64,000 nucleotides of DNA from Streptomyces sp. CHD11 (GCF_018638295.1 NZ_JABTTS010000006.1:1-64000), one strand, 5' to 3'; numbered from the stretch's first letter, positions 17,732 through 26,140 are shown. Numbers and translations are program-made. Notes: generated by a model not told the origin, from the sequence alone.

Positions 17732-18359
17732 GGCGGCGGACCTGCCAGATCGCTGCGGCTCCGAGGACGGCCACGACGGCGATTCCGGCCAGCAGGCCCA
17801 CCGACGGACCGGAGTCGTCCGCCTTCGGCTCCTTCTCCGCGGGCGCCGGGTCCTTCTCCGCCGACACCTGTTCCCCGCAGCCCCGCTCCGGGTAGCCCGA
17901 TATCGCGCACAGCAGGGCGTTGGCGTCATAGCGGAGAGGCTTGGCGACCGCCGCCAGGGCCTCGGCCGTGGTGGCCTTCTCCGGGACCTGGGCGCAGGCC
18001 GTGCGGCCCGCCGGCGGTGTCTCGCCGGAGGGGGCGTCGGCGGGGGTGCCGAAGTCGATGACCAGCGCCACGCGCTTCATGCCGTCCCGCGCCGGGGTCT
18101 TCGCGCAGATGGTGTCGAAACCGGCGGTGCCCCGGGGCTCGGCCGCGTCGCCGGAGTTCTCGCTGACGGAGAAGCGGAAGCCGTGGACGTCACCGTCGGC
18201 GGGGCGGGCGAGGGACGGGCCCTGCGTGGCGTACGTCCATGCCGTGCCGTCCTGCTCCCAGAAGGACCAGTAGCGGTAACCGGCGGCCTGGGCCTGGCCC
18301 GCCCCCGCCAGCAGGGGCAGGAGCGCGGCCAGGACCAGTACGGTGGCCCGGCGGATCAC
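17724..18359 (-). CDS. SCO2322-family surface protein, membrane-anchored
   Basis: 211 aa. Signal peptide (residues 1-24, VLVLAALLPLLAGAGQAQAA), a secreted beta-type domain beginning GYRYWSFWEQDGTAWTYATQGP, two or three Cys pairs (DTICAKT, RTACAQV, LLCAISGYPERGCG), a Glu/Lys/Pro linker and a C-terminal membrane helix (LLAGIAVVAVLGAAAIW) with an RRRA tail. From the family name this belongs to the group typified by S. coelicolor SCO2322. It is coupled by GTGA overlaps on both sides inside the cobalamin ECF operon. I infer a role in capturing cobalamin or its complex outside the cell. Confidence 0.82.
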   Translation of the reverse strand: MIRRATVLVLAALLPLLAGAGQAQAAGYRYWSFWEQDGTAWTYATQGPSLARPADGDVHGFRFSVSENSGDAAEPRGTAGFDTICAKTPARDGMKRVALVIDFGTPADAPSGETPPAGRTACAQVPEKATTAEALAAVAKPLRYDANALLCAISGYPERGCGEQVSAEKDPAPAEKEPKADDSGPSVGLLAGIAVVAVLGAAAIWQVRRRA

Positions 18360-19573
18360 GGCTGCCGCTTCTTCGCGCGGCCGCGGAGCAGGAAGCCGAG
18401 ACCGGTGCCGGCGATCAGGCAGACGCCGACGAGCCACCAGACGCCGGATCCCGGGCCGGAGTCGTCCTTCTTCTCCTCCTCGGACTCGGCCGCGCCGGTG
18501 GCCTTCTCGGGGGCCGGGCCCGTCGCCGCCAGCCGCTCGACCAGGTCGGTGCCTCCGAAGGCGCGCGGGTCGGTGCCGGTCGCGTGGGCCGCGAAGATCA
18601 GCTGGGCGTAGGCGGCGGGCCCGCTCTGGGCGGCCCAGCCGGTGGCGTTCTTCTCCAGCCAGGCCGCGGCCTTTCCGGCCTGCCCGGTGGAGCCCTGCGC
18701 GGCGAGGGCGACGACCGCGTCGGCGGTGTTGCCGTAGTCGGGCTGGTCCTCGGCGCCGGGGAGCGAGGAGACGAGGTGGCCGCTACCGGCGAGGGCGTCC
18801 GTGAGGTAGGCGGCGCCGTTGGCGGCGGCCTGCTCGGGGCTGTCCGCCTCCTCACAGGCGGTGCCGGCCGTCGCGGTCTCGCCGGGACCCGCGGCCAGGC
18901 CCGCGCCGAGCGAGCCGAGTATGCCCGCCGCCGTCGCGTCCGCGTTGGCGAGCAGCTCGCCCTTCTTGTCCGGCTGGAAGGCGAAGGCGCCCGCGCCGTC
19001 GGCCTCGCAGCCGAGCTCCAGTTCCAGCAGGGCGTCGTGGGCGGACTTGCCGTCCTTCGTCACCTCGGCCGGCTTCTCACCGGCGGCGGCCAGGGCGCCG
19101 ACGACGACCGAGGTGGAGTTGGTGTCGCTCGCGCCGCCCGCGGTGTAGCCCCAGCCGCCGTCCTTGTTCTGTACGGACTTCAGCCAGGCGACGGCCTTGT
19201 CCGTCACGGCGTCGTGCCCGCCGAGCGCGGCGAGGGCCTGCACGGCGGCGGCGGTCTGGTTGGTGTCGACCGTCGTGGTGTCGTCGCACGCCTTCGAGGT
19301 GTCGGCGCGGTACGGGGCGAAGGAGCCGTCCGCGCACTGCTGGCCGGTCAGCCAGTCGACGGCGGCCTTCGGCGGTTCGGCGCCGGCCGTGTGCTGGGCG
19401 AGCAGGGCGAGCGACTGGCGCCAGACGCCGTCGTACTGGGGGTCGCTGTCACCGTAGAGAGCGGTGGGGAGCGCCGGCGGTGACGCGGACGGGGACGAGT
19501 CGGCTGCGGCCGGTGCGGCGGCGCCGATCACGGCGACGGCGGCCAGAACCGCTGCGCTGCGGCGGACGTTCAT
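18356..19573 (-). CDS. Surface-anchored prenyltransferase/squalene-oxidase-repeat protein (intrinsic-factor-like barrel)
   Basis: 405 aa. Signal peptide (AAVLAAVAVIGAAAPAAA), then an alpha/alpha barrel of repeated helices with QW-like motifs (VDWLTGQQCADGSFAPY, VAWLKSVQNKDGGWGY, AAYLTDALAGSGH), a Glu/Lys linker, a C-terminal membrane helix (WWLVGVCLIAGTGLGFLLRG) and a basic tail. Eukaryotic cobalamin carriers (intrinsic factor, transcobalamin) use the same (alpha/alpha)6 barrel. First gene after the cobalamin riboswitch, so it is probably an extracellular B12-binding or presenting protein for the ECF importer. Lacks cyclase catalytic signatures. Confidence 0.8.
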   Translation of the reverse strand: MNVRRSAAVLAAVAVIGAAAPAAADSSPSASPPALPTALYGDSDPQYDGVWRQSLALLAQHTAGAEPPKAAVDWLTGQQCADGSFAPYRADTSKACDDTTTVDTNQTAAAVQALAALGGHDAVTDKAVAWLKSVQNKDGGWGYTAGGASDTNSTSVVVGALAAAGEKPAEVTKDGKSAHDALLELELGCEADGAGAFAFQPDKKGELLANADATAAGILGSLGAGLAAGPGETATAGTACEEADSPEQAAANGAAYLTDALAGSGHLVSSLPGAEDQPDYGNTADAVVALAAQGSTGQAGKAAAWLEKNATGWAAQSGPAAYAQLIFAAHATGTDPRAFGGTDLVERLAATGPAPEKATGAAESEEEKKDDSGPGSGVWWLVGVCLIAGTGLGFLLRGRAKKRQP

Positions 19574-19649
19574 GATCGGCGGGTGCCTCTCCCTGAAGAG
19601 GGCCGGGCAGCGCGGGACACCCCGGGCGGCTCGGCTCCGTATACCTCGA

Positions 19650-19830
19650 CGGTGCCCGTGCGCCGGCGGACTGCCGGGCACGTGAGCCGGTCACGATCCG
19701 TGCGGGGCAGTCCGGCTCACCGTCCCTGCGGACGGCTCACGGTTGCGGGTCAGCGCCGGAGTTGCACCGGCTTCCCCCCGTACGGGTGTGATGACGACGC
19801 CGCCACTCTACCCGCCTGCCGGGGCCGGGC
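19650..19830 (-). promoter_or_regulatory. Cobalamin (AdoCbl) riboswitch
   Basis: Reading the minus strand, 19785-19740 matches the conserved core GGGAAG-CCGGTGCAA-CTCCGG-CGCTGACCCGC-AACCGTGAG, followed by GAGCCGGACTGCC, the usual L5/P6 and downstream cobalamin-riboswitch elements. GC-rich hairpins follow towards 19650, which could form the kissing loop and a transcription or translation switch. It lies 80-250 bases before the first gene of the ECF operon. High B12 is expected to shut expression. Outer ends are approximate. Confidence 0.92.
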
Positions 19831-20070
19831 CGGGGCCGGTTGCGGGAGACGGGAGCGGCGGCCGCCCCGGGGGTGACCGAGGTCACGGCGGTGGTGGGAC
19901 CTGGCTCGCACCCGCACTCCCCGGGGAGGGGGTGTGCGGGCGCGGGCCGGCCCGGCCCGGCAGGGGCGGGTGAGGTCAGGACGGCGTGCGGGAGCCGGCC
20001 TGTGGTGCGGGTATGCCGATGCGCGTGCCCGTCCTCCGCCGAGGGCCCGTGATGTGCCCTCGGCGGGGAC

Positions 20071-20109
20071 GTCGTGCTGTGCGGTCGTGCTGTGCGGTCG
20101 TGCTGTGCG
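20071..20109. repeat. Three exact copies of a 13-bp tandem repeat
   Basis: GTCGTGCTGTGCG occurs three times head to tail (20071-20083, 20084-20096, 20097-20109) in the gene-free stretch 19831-20296 between the riboswitch and the TetR gene. No gene in this stretch can be supported. Confidence 0.85.
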
Positions 20110-20296
20110 GTCCTGCGGTGGCGAAACATTCGGACTCGGCTCCGAATTTCTGCGGTGACGATACGGTCGGGAGAGGTGTGGGTCAACCATGTGCGCACGG
20201 TGGATGGCGAGCTGACCGGCGGGTGGTCCGGGGTGGGGGAGCCGTCGGTGGCGCTCAAGGGAGAATCTCGAAACTTTCGGCGGGTGTCCGGCCGAC

Positions 20297-21049
20297 TCAG
20301 GGGGCATCGCTCGGGGCCGTCAGGTCGACCAGCCGGCACGCCGTCTCGATGTCGGTTCCGACCTGTGCGACGGAGGCGCGCCCCGAGAGCCAGGTGATCA
20401 GCGCCGAGTGCCAGGTGTGCTCGATGACGCGGACGGCCGAGAGCTGGTCCGGCGTCGGATCGGTGAGCCCCATGGCGTCCAGGATGATCATCGTGGTCTG
20501 CCGGGAGACCTGGTCGACCTCCGCGCTCACACTGCGGTCCGCGAAGGTCAGGGCGCGCACCATCGCGTCGGCCAGCTGCGGCTCGCGCTGGAGTGCGCGG
20601 AAGGCCCCCATCAGGGTCTCCGCGACCCGCTCGGCGGCGGTCTCACCGGTCGGCGGCTTCTTCCGCAGCGTTCCGTGCAGGTGCTCCAGCTGGTCCTGCA
20701 TCGTGGCGACCAGCAGATGGATCTTGGACGGGAAGTAGCGGTACAGCGTCCCCAGCGCCACCTGTGAGGACTCCGCGACCTCACGCATCTGCACCGCGTC
20801 GAAACCGCCCCGCCCGGCCAGTTGCGCGCACGCCTGGAGGATGCGGCGCCTGCGCGCCTCCTGGCGCTCGGTGAGGGGGGAGGCGGGGTCGGTGCGCGGG
20901 GCGCCGGCTTCCGTCCGCGCCGCCGGATCGGCCCGGTCGGCCCTCTCCGCGGTGGCTGCCCGCACGGCACCGGTCGCACCGGCCGTGCCGGCCTGATCAG
21001 CCGCGTGGGCCGCCTTGGTCGCCCTGTTCCTGTTGGCTTCCGCGGGCAT
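20297..21049 (-). CDS. TetR-family regulator, KstR-like
   Basis: 250 aa. After an Ala/Arg/Asp-rich tail of about 55 residues comes the DNA-binding region TERQEARRRRILQACAQLAGRGGFDAVQMREVAESSQVALGTLYRYFPSKIHLL. This is strikingly like KstR, the actinobacterial cholesterol/lipid-catabolism repressor. The C-terminal ligand domain follows (LADAMVRALTFADRSV...HTWHSALITWLSG). KstR-type proteins bind CoA thioesters; the ligand here is unknown. A KstR-type operator lies in the intergenic region shared with the divergent glycosyltransferase operon, so that operon and the gene itself are probable targets. The start ATG 21049 is only weakly supported. Confidence 0.85.
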   Translation of the reverse strand: MPAEANRNRATKAAHAADQAGTAGATGAVRAATAERADRADPAARTEAGAPRTDPASPLTERQEARRRRILQACAQLAGRGGFDAVQMREVAESSQVALGTLYRYFPSKIHLLVATMQDQLEHLHGTLRKKPPTGETAAERVAETLMGAFRALQREPQLADAMVRALTFADRSVSAEVDQVSRQTTMIILDAMGLTDPTPDQLSAVRVIEHTWHSALITWLSGRASVAQVGTDIETACRLVDLTAPSDAP

Positions 21050-21187
21050 GGGTCCCGTCCGTGACAGTCGGTGAGGAGGAATGATCGGACAGCATGGCAC
21101 GCCGTCCGCCGTGGCGTGAATCACCTGATCCACTGCTCACAGCGTTCCTACCTGCCGGTAGATTCAGATCCTCCGGACGATCAACTC

Positions 21188-21201
21188 TGAAACTTGTTCT
21201 A
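21188..21201. promoter_or_regulatory. KstR-type palindromic operator
   Basis: TGAAACTTGTTCTA fits the KstR consensus TNNAACNNGTTNNA at every fixed base. It lies between the divergent KstR-like gene and the glycosyltransferase operon, 55 bases before the GTG 21256 start. The match to the known motif is visible; binding is inferred. Confidence 0.75.
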
Positions 21202-21255
21202 GATTAGCGTCCCGGCGTAATGTCGCGGGACAGTGCAGGGAGAAGGGGGCCCAGA

Positions 21256-22758
21256 GTGACCGCTGAGGCCAGTCAGGCCGGGCCCTCGGCGGGCCCCGCA
21301 TCCGACGGCTTGCGACCGCTCCGGATCGCACTCCTCACCTATAAGGGAAACCCGTTCTGCGGTGGCCAGGGCGTCTACGTGCGCCACCTCTCCCGGGAAC
21401 TCGCCCGTCTCGGGCACCGCGTCGAGGTCATCGGCGCCCAGCCCTACGCCGTGCTCGACGAGGGCTACGACGGGCTGAGCCTCACCGAGCTGCCCAGCCT
21501 CGACCTCTACCGCCAGCCGGACCCCTTCCGCACGCCCGGGCGCGGCGAGTACCGCGACTGGATCGACGCGCTCGAGGTCGGCACGATGTGGACCGGCGGT
21601 TTCCCCGAGCCGCTGACGTTCTCCCTGCGCGCCCGCCGGCATCTGCGCGCCCGGCGCGGCGACTTCGACGTCGTCCACGACAACCAGACGCTCGGCTACG
21701 GCCTCCTCGGTGACGTCGGCGCCCCCCTGGTGACGACCATCCACCACCCCATCACCGTCGACCGGCGCCTGGAGCTGGCCGCCGCCGAGAACCGGAGGCG
21801 GCGGTTCTCCGTGCGCCGCTGGTACGCCTTCACGCGGATGCAGAAGCGGGTGGCGCGCCGGCTGCCGTCCGTGCTGACCGTCTCCGGTACCTCCCGCGGG
21901 GAGATCATCGAGGATCTCGGCGTACGGCGGGACCGTATCCACGTCGTCCACATCGGCGCCGACACCGACCTGTTCGCGCCCGATCCGTCGGTGGCGGTCG
22001 TGCCGGGGCGGATCGTGACCACCTCCAGCGCGGACGTGCCGCTGAAGGGGCTGGTCTTCCTCGTCGAGGCGCTGGCGAAGGTACGGGCCGAGCAGCCCGA
22101 CGCCCATCTCGTCGTGGTCGGCAAGCGGCCCGCGGAGGGGCCCGTGGCGCAGGCCATGGAGCGGTACGGCGTCGAGGGCGCCGTCGAGTTCGTCAAGGGC
22201 ATCTCGGACGCCGAACTCGTCGATCTGGTGCGGTCGGCGCAGGTCGCGTGCGTGCCGTCGCTGTACGAGGGCTTCTCCCTGCCCGCCGCCGAGGCCATGG
22301 CCACGGGCACCCCGCTGGTCGCCACGACCGGCGGGGCGATCCCCGAGGTCGCGGGGCGGGACGGGGAGACCTGTCTGGCCGTGCCGCCCGGTGACCCGGG
22401 GGCGCTGGCCGCCGCGCTGACCCGGCTGCTCGGGGACCCGGAGCTGCGGGCACGGCTCGGAGCGGCCGGGCGCGAGCGGGTGCTGCGCAACTTCACCTGG
22501 GCGCGCGCCGCCGAGGGCACGGTGGCCCGCTACCGCGAGGCGATGGCCCGCGCGGGCCGGGACACACGGGCCGCCGGCCCGGCGGCCCTCCACCCGGCCC
22601 CGGATGCCCCGGATGCCCCGGCCGCCCCGGCTGCCGTCCCCGGCGTCCTCGCGGACCCGGGCGCGGTCCGTGACGCCCTCGCCGACGCGGGTGCCGTACC
22701 CGTGACCGCAGCCGACACCTCCGACCGCTCCGACCGTGAAAGCAGGGCCACGTGCTGA
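21256..22758 (+). CDS. GT4-family glycosyltransferase
   Basis: 500 aa cytosolic GT-B enzyme. N-domain: LRIALLTYKGNPFCGGQGVYVRHL (donor loop start) and IGAQPYAVLDEGYDGL. C-domain (Glycos_transf_1) from about residue 215: GRIVTTSSADVPLKGL, LVVVGKR, VEFVKGISDAELVDLV, and the nucleotide-sugar signature PSLYEGFSLPAAEAMATGTPLVATTGGAIPE split across loops, with the EX7E glutamates. The C-terminal 60 residues are a low-complexity Ala/Pro/Asp tail. GTG 21256 is preferred over ATG 21220 because AGGGAGAAGGGGG precedes it. The stop overlaps the methyltransferase start (GTGCTGA). Confidence 0.85.
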   Translation: MTAEASQAGPSAGPASDGLRPLRIALLTYKGNPFCGGQGVYVRHLSRELARLGHRVEVIGAQPYAVLDEGYDGLSLTELPSLDLYRQPDPFRTPGRGEYRDWIDALEVGTMWTGGFPEPLTFSLRARRHLRARRGDFDVVHDNQTLGYGLLGDVGAPLVTTIHHPITVDRRLELAAAENRRRRFSVRRWYAFTRMQKRVARRLPSVLTVSGTSRGEIIEDLGVRRDRIHVVHIGADTDLFAPDPSVAVVPGRIVTTSSADVPLKGLVFLVEALAKVRAEQPDAHLVVVGKRPAEGPVAQAMERYGVEGAVEFVKGISDAELVDLVRSAQVACVPSLYEGFSLPAAEAMATGTPLVATTGGAIPEVAGRDGETCLAVPPGDPGALAAALTRLLGDPELRARLGAAGRERVLRNFTWARAAEGTVARYREAMARAGRDTRAAGPAALHPAPDAPDAPAAPAAVPGVLADPGAVRDALADAGAVPVTAADTSDRSDRESRATC

Positions 22759-23504
22759 CCGTCGACTTCTCCCGGTTCCCGCTCGCCCCGGGCGACCGTG
22801 TCCTGGACCTCGGCTGCGGGGCCGGACGGCACGCCTTCGAGTGCTACCGGCGCGGTGCGCGGGTCGTGGCGCTGGACCGGAACGCCGAAGAGATCCGCGA
22901 GGTCGCCAAGTGGTTCGCGGCGATGAAGGAGGCCGGGGAGGCGCCCGCCGGTGCCACCGCGACGGCGATGGAGGGCGACGCCCTCGCCCTGCCGTTCCCC
23001 GACGAGTCCTTCGACGTCGTCATCATCTCCGAGGTGATGGAGCACATCCCCGACGACAAGGGCGTACTCGCCGAGATGGTGCGGGTGCTCAGGCCCGGCG
23101 GCCGGATCGCCGTCACCGTGCCGCGCTACGGCCCGGAGAAGGTGTGCTGGACGCTGTCCGACGCCTACCACGAGGTCGAGGGCGGTCACATCCGCATCTA
23201 CCGGGCGGACGAGCTGCTGGCGAAGATCCGTGAGGCGGGCCTGCGGCCGTACGGCAGCCATCACGCGCACGCGCTGCACTCGCCGTACTGGTGGCTGAAG
23301 TGCGCGTTCGGCGTGGACAACGACAAGGCGCTGCCGGTGCGGGCCTACCACAAGCTGCTGGTCTGGGACATCATGAAGAAGCCGCTGGCCACCCGGGTCG
23401 CCGAGCGGGCGCTGAACCCGGTGATCGGCAAGAGTTTCGTGGCGTACGCGACCAAGCCGCACCTGCCGCGCGCCCACGCGGGAGCCGAGGCGGACGCCAC
23501 GTGA
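22752..23504 (+). CDS. Class I SAM-dependent methyltransferase
   Basis: 250 aa. Motif I VLDLGCGAGRHAFE (about residues 17-30), acidic VALDRN, post-I GDALALPFPDESFDVVIISEVMEHI and motif III LRPGGRIAVTVP show a Methyltransf_11-type enzyme. The later WWLKCAFGVDNDKALPVRAYHKLLVWDI segment is specific to this subgroup. It lies between a glycosyltransferase and a barrel protein with overlapping starts on both sides, so the three work on one product, probably a modified glycolipid or glycoside. The acceptor is unknown. Confidence 0.85.
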   Translation: MLTVDFSRFPLAPGDRVLDLGCGAGRHAFECYRRGARVVALDRNAEEIREVAKWFAAMKEAGEAPAGATATAMEGDALALPFPDESFDVVIISEVMEHIPDDKGVLAEMVRVLRPGGRIAVTVPRYGPEKVCWTLSDAYHEVEGGHIRIYRADELLAKIREAGLRPYGSHHAHALHSPYWWLKCAFGVDNDKALPVRAYHKLLVWDIMKKPLATRVAERALNPVIGKSFVAYATKPHLPRAHAGAEADAT

Positions 23505-24595
23505 CAACCTCCAGGTCCCCCTGGTCCCCCCGGATCGAACACCTCGTCCTGCCCGGTGTCCTGACGGCGGACCAGGCCGCGGCGACCGTCGCCGGCATCC
23601 TCGCCGTGCAGCGGGAGGACGGCGCGATCCCGTGGTTCCGGGGGCACCACCTCGATCCCTGGGACCACGTCGAGGCGGCGATGGCGCTGGACACGGCGGG
23701 CGAGCACGAGGCCGCCGAGCGGGCCTACCTGTGGCTGGCCCGGCACCAGTTGGAGGACGGCTCCTGGTACGCGGCCTACGCCGACGGGGACCCGCTCGAC
23801 ATCACCGACCGGGGCCGGGAGACGAACTTCGTCGCCTACATCGCGGTCGGGCTGTGGCACCACTATCTCTCCACCGGTGACGACACGTTCCTCGACCGCG
23901 CGTGGCCGACCGTGTGCGCGGCGGTGGAGTTCGTCCTGCGGCTGCAGCAGCCCGGCGGGCAGATCGGCTGGCGGCGCGACGACGACGGCACCCCCACGGC
24001 GGACGCGCTGCTCACCGGCTCCTCCTCCGTCCACCACGCGCTGCGCTGCGCGCTGGCCATCGCCGAGCAGCGCGAAGAGCCGCAGCCCGACTGGGAGCTG
24101 GCGGCGGGTGCGCTGCGGCACGCCATCCGGCACCACCCGGAGCGGTTCCTGGACAAGGACCGCTACTCGATGGACTGGTACTACCCGGTCCTCGGCGGTG
24201 CGCTGACCGGTGCGGAGGCCAAGTCCCGTATCGAGGAGGGCTGGGAGCGGTTCGTCGTACCCGGCCTCGGCGTGCGGTGCGTGGTGCCCAACCCGTGGGT
24301 GACGGGCGGTGAGTCGGCCGAACTCGCCCTGGCGCTCTGGGCGATGGGCGAGTCCGACCGTGCGCTGGAGGTGCTCCAGTCGATCCGGCACCTGCGCGAT
24401 CCGGAGACCGGCCTGTACTGGACGGGGTACGTCTTCGACGACGACGCCATATGGCCGCGCGAGCTGACGTCATGGACGGCGGGCTCACTGCTGCTGGCCG
24501 TCGCCGCGCTCGGCGGTCACGAGCCCACCTGCGCGGTCTTCGGCGGCGACCGCCTGCCCAGGGGCCTTGACCCGGACTGCTGCGCGCTCGCCTGA
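23501..24595 (+). CDS. (Alpha/alpha)6-barrel protein, prenyltransferase/glycosidase-like
   Basis: 364 aa. GTG 23501 overlaps the methyltransferase stop (GTGA). Repeated helical hairpins with QREDGAIPWF, HQLEDGSWYAAY and QQPGGQIGWRRDDDG form an (alpha/alpha)6 toroid like terpenoid cyclases, prenyltransferase beta subunits or six-hairpin glycosidases. No DxDD cyclase motif is seen. RETNFVAYIAVGLWHHYLST, MDWYYPVLGGALTG and TGYVFDDDAIWPRELTSWTAG are conserved-looking acidic pockets. Last gene of the operon under the likely KstR-type regulator. Confidence 0.78.
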   Translation: MTTSRSPWSPRIEHLVLPGVLTADQAAATVAGILAVQREDGAIPWFRGHHLDPWDHVEAAMALDTAGEHEAAERAYLWLARHQLEDGSWYAAYADGDPLDITDRGRETNFVAYIAVGLWHHYLSTGDDTFLDRAWPTVCAAVEFVLRLQQPGGQIGWRRDDDGTPTADALLTGSSSVHHALRCALAIAEQREEPQPDWELAAGALRHAIRHHPERFLDKDRYSMDWYYPVLGGALTGAEAKSRIEEGWERFVVPGLGVRCVVPNPWVTGGESAELALALWAMGESDRALEVLQSIRHLRDPETGLYWTGYVFDDDAIWPRELTSWTAGSLLLAVAALGGHEPTCAVFGGDRLPRGLDPDCCALA

Positions 24596-24611
24596 ACCGG
24601 CGGTCCCGGAC

Positions 24612-24661
24612 GGCGAGTCCGTACCCGGCGACCACCCGCGCCCACTTCTCGTCGACGGTGC
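24612..24661 (-). pseudogene. Fragment duplicating the adjacent small membrane-protein gene
   Basis: Bases 24614-24660 match 24801-24847 in 44 of 47 positions. On the minus strand the fragment reads TVDEKWARVVAGYGLAV, against TFDEEWARVVAGYGLAA in the intact gene, then diverges. It is a leftover of a tandem duplication about 190 bases apart. Confidence 0.75.
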
Positions 24662-24741
24662 TGGTCCGCCGGGGGGTGATGCCCCCGGACGCACCCCCGG
24701 GTCACGTGATCCGCGCTGTGGCGCGGGGGGCGTGGTACCGG

Positions 24742-25035
24742 TCAGTGCCGGCGGAGGCGGCCGGCGATGGCGTGGCCGATGAACAGGTAGACGACGGCCG
24801 CGAGTCCGTAGCCGGCGACCACCCGCGCCCACTCCTCGTCGAAGGTGAACAGGTCACGCGACCAGGCGGCGAGCCAGTTGGCCGCGTCATGGACGAACTG
24901 GACCAGGTCATTGGCCCGGTTGGCGTCCAGCAGGTACATCAGAATCCACAGTCCGAGGATGACGGCCATGATGTCCGCGATCACCGCGATGACCGTCCCC
25001 GCGGAGGTGGAACCAGAGCGATATCGAGGGGACAT
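24742..25035 (-). CDS. Small two-helix membrane protein
   Basis: 97 aa. Two hydrophobic helices (VIAVIADIMAVILGLWILMYLL and VVAGYGLAAVVYLFIGHAIAG) flank an amphipathic loop with a conserved-looking FVHDAANWLAAWSRDLF. Function unknown; similar small proteins with this layout are frequent in Streptomyces. A decayed copy of its C-terminal part lies just downstream. Confidence 0.7.
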   Translation of the reverse strand: MSPRYRSGSTSAGTVIAVIADIMAVILGLWILMYLLDANRANDLVQFVHDAANWLAAWSRDLFTFDEEWARVVAGYGLAAVVYLFIGHAIAGRLRRH

Positions 25036-25125
25036 GCTTTCCGACTGGCCCCGAACGTCCGGTTGAAACCTGGGCGTCGACGCCGGTCGGGGAGACGCGG
25101 GGTGACGGCGCGACGCCGGTGCGGC

Positions 25126-25215
25126 TCAGCGGTGGGTCAGCAGCAGCCGCCACGCCTGCGGACCGCGCTGCCGGTACTCCGCCGCGAGGAGACCGGGGTG
25201 CCGGTCCTCGATCCG
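25126..25215 (-). pseudogene. Orphan C-terminal remnant of an unknown gene
   Basis: On the minus strand a short open stretch (IEDRHPGLLAAEYRQRG then PQAWRLLLTHR and TGA at 25126) has near-perfect G/C third positions but a TGA directly upstream and no start. It looks like the tail of a gene whose body is gone. The parent family cannot be identified. Confidence 0.4.
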
Positions 25216-25239
25216 CCTTCAGCAGCGGCAGCGACGACA

Positions 25240-25271
25240 ACGGCCCCCCGCCCGGGAGGACGGGGGGCCGT
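25240..25271 (-). terminator. Hairpin terminator of the DUF5336 gene
   Basis: A perfect 11-bp stem (ACGGCCCCCCG / CGGGGGGCCGT) with a 10-base loop lies 21 bases past the stop of the DUF5336 gene. Confidence 0.85.
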
Positions 25272-25291
25272 GACGAGGAGGGGCCCAGGGA

Positions 25292-26140
25292 TCAGCCGCG
25301 CTGGATGCCCGAGGTGTCCTGGAGGACGCCGCGACGGCCGTCCTGCGTCTGCGCGACGAGCGCCTGACCGCGCTGCTCGACCGCCAGGTACCAGGTACCG
25401 GGGGCCAGTTCGGCGATCGGCGTGGGCGAGCCGTCCTCCGGGAACAGCGGCCTGGGCACCGGCACGGCGAACCAGAACGGCGAGAAGTCCCCGGCGGGCG
25501 CCGGAGCGGCGGCGGGCTGGGCCGGCTGCGGCTGGCCCGGGAAGGGCTGCTGCCCCGGCTGACCGGGCTGGCCCGGCTGCGGCTGACCGCCGAAGGAGGC
25601 CGGCTGCTGGCCGCCCGCGCCCGGGTAGCCGTAACCACCGGGCGGCTGACCGCCGTAGGGCTGCGGGGCGGAGGGGCCGGCGGCCGGGAGGAGGGACCCC
25701 TTGAGAGCGGGGACCAGGGGAGTGGCGACGGCCGCGGCGGCCATGATCAGCGTGGCGATGAGGGCGAGGATCAGACCGGTGCCGGCATCGGGGCCGTCAC
25801 CCCCGCCGCCGAAGTTGTCGGCGCCGCCGGCCACGTCGAAGATGTTGCCGAGCGCGCTCCACGCGGCGAACACCGTGAAGGCCACACCGAACTGGGCGAG
25901 GTCGAGCCCCGCGACCTTCGGAGTCTGGGGCAGGCCACGGGAGACGACGACGAGCGCCGCGCCGATGATTCCCGCCAGCACGACGCCGAGCAGCACCGGC
26001 CCGCTCGACCACAGGCTGGGAAGGTCGAGGCTGTCGGGCGCGCCGTCGACGGAGTAGAGGTCGAGGAAGGACGCGATGAACAGCAATACCGCTGCACCGA
26101 TCACCACGCCGTCGCCTCGAGTGAGGGAGCGGATATTCAC
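25292..26140 (-). CDS. DUF5336-type membrane protein with Gly/Gln/Pro-rich tail
   Basis: 282 aa. Four membrane helices in the first 150 residues (VVIGAAVLLFIASFLDLYSV, VLLGVVLAGIIGAALVVV, FGVAFTVFAAWSALGNIF, GLILALIATLIMAAAAVAT), then a GQP/PGQP repeat-rich linker and a soluble C-terminal segment (FSPFWFAVPVPRPLFPEDG...GTWYLAVEQRGQALVAQTQDGRRGVLQD). The layout fits DUF5336 integral membrane proteins of actinobacteria. No function is known to me. It has its own terminator and stands alone. Confidence 0.75.
   Translation of the reverse strand: MNIRSLTRGDGVVIGAAVLLFIASFLDLYSVDGAPDSLDLPSLWSSGPVLLGVVLAGIIGAALVVVSRGLPQTPKVAGLDLAQFGVAFTVFAAWSALGNIFDVAGGADNFGGGGDGPDAGTGLILALIATLIMAAAAVATPLVPALKGSLLPAAGPSAPQPYGGQPPGGYGYPGAGGQQPASFGGQPQPGQPGQPGQQPFPGQPQPAQPAAAPAPAGDFSPFWFAVPVPRPLFPEDGSPTPIAELAPGTWYLAVEQRGQALVAQTQDGRRGVLQDTSGIQRG

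Noticed and set aside
22580..22640. GGATGCCCC repeats as a regulatory element
   Set aside because: They encode the Ala/Pro/Asp tail of the glycosyltransferase in frame.
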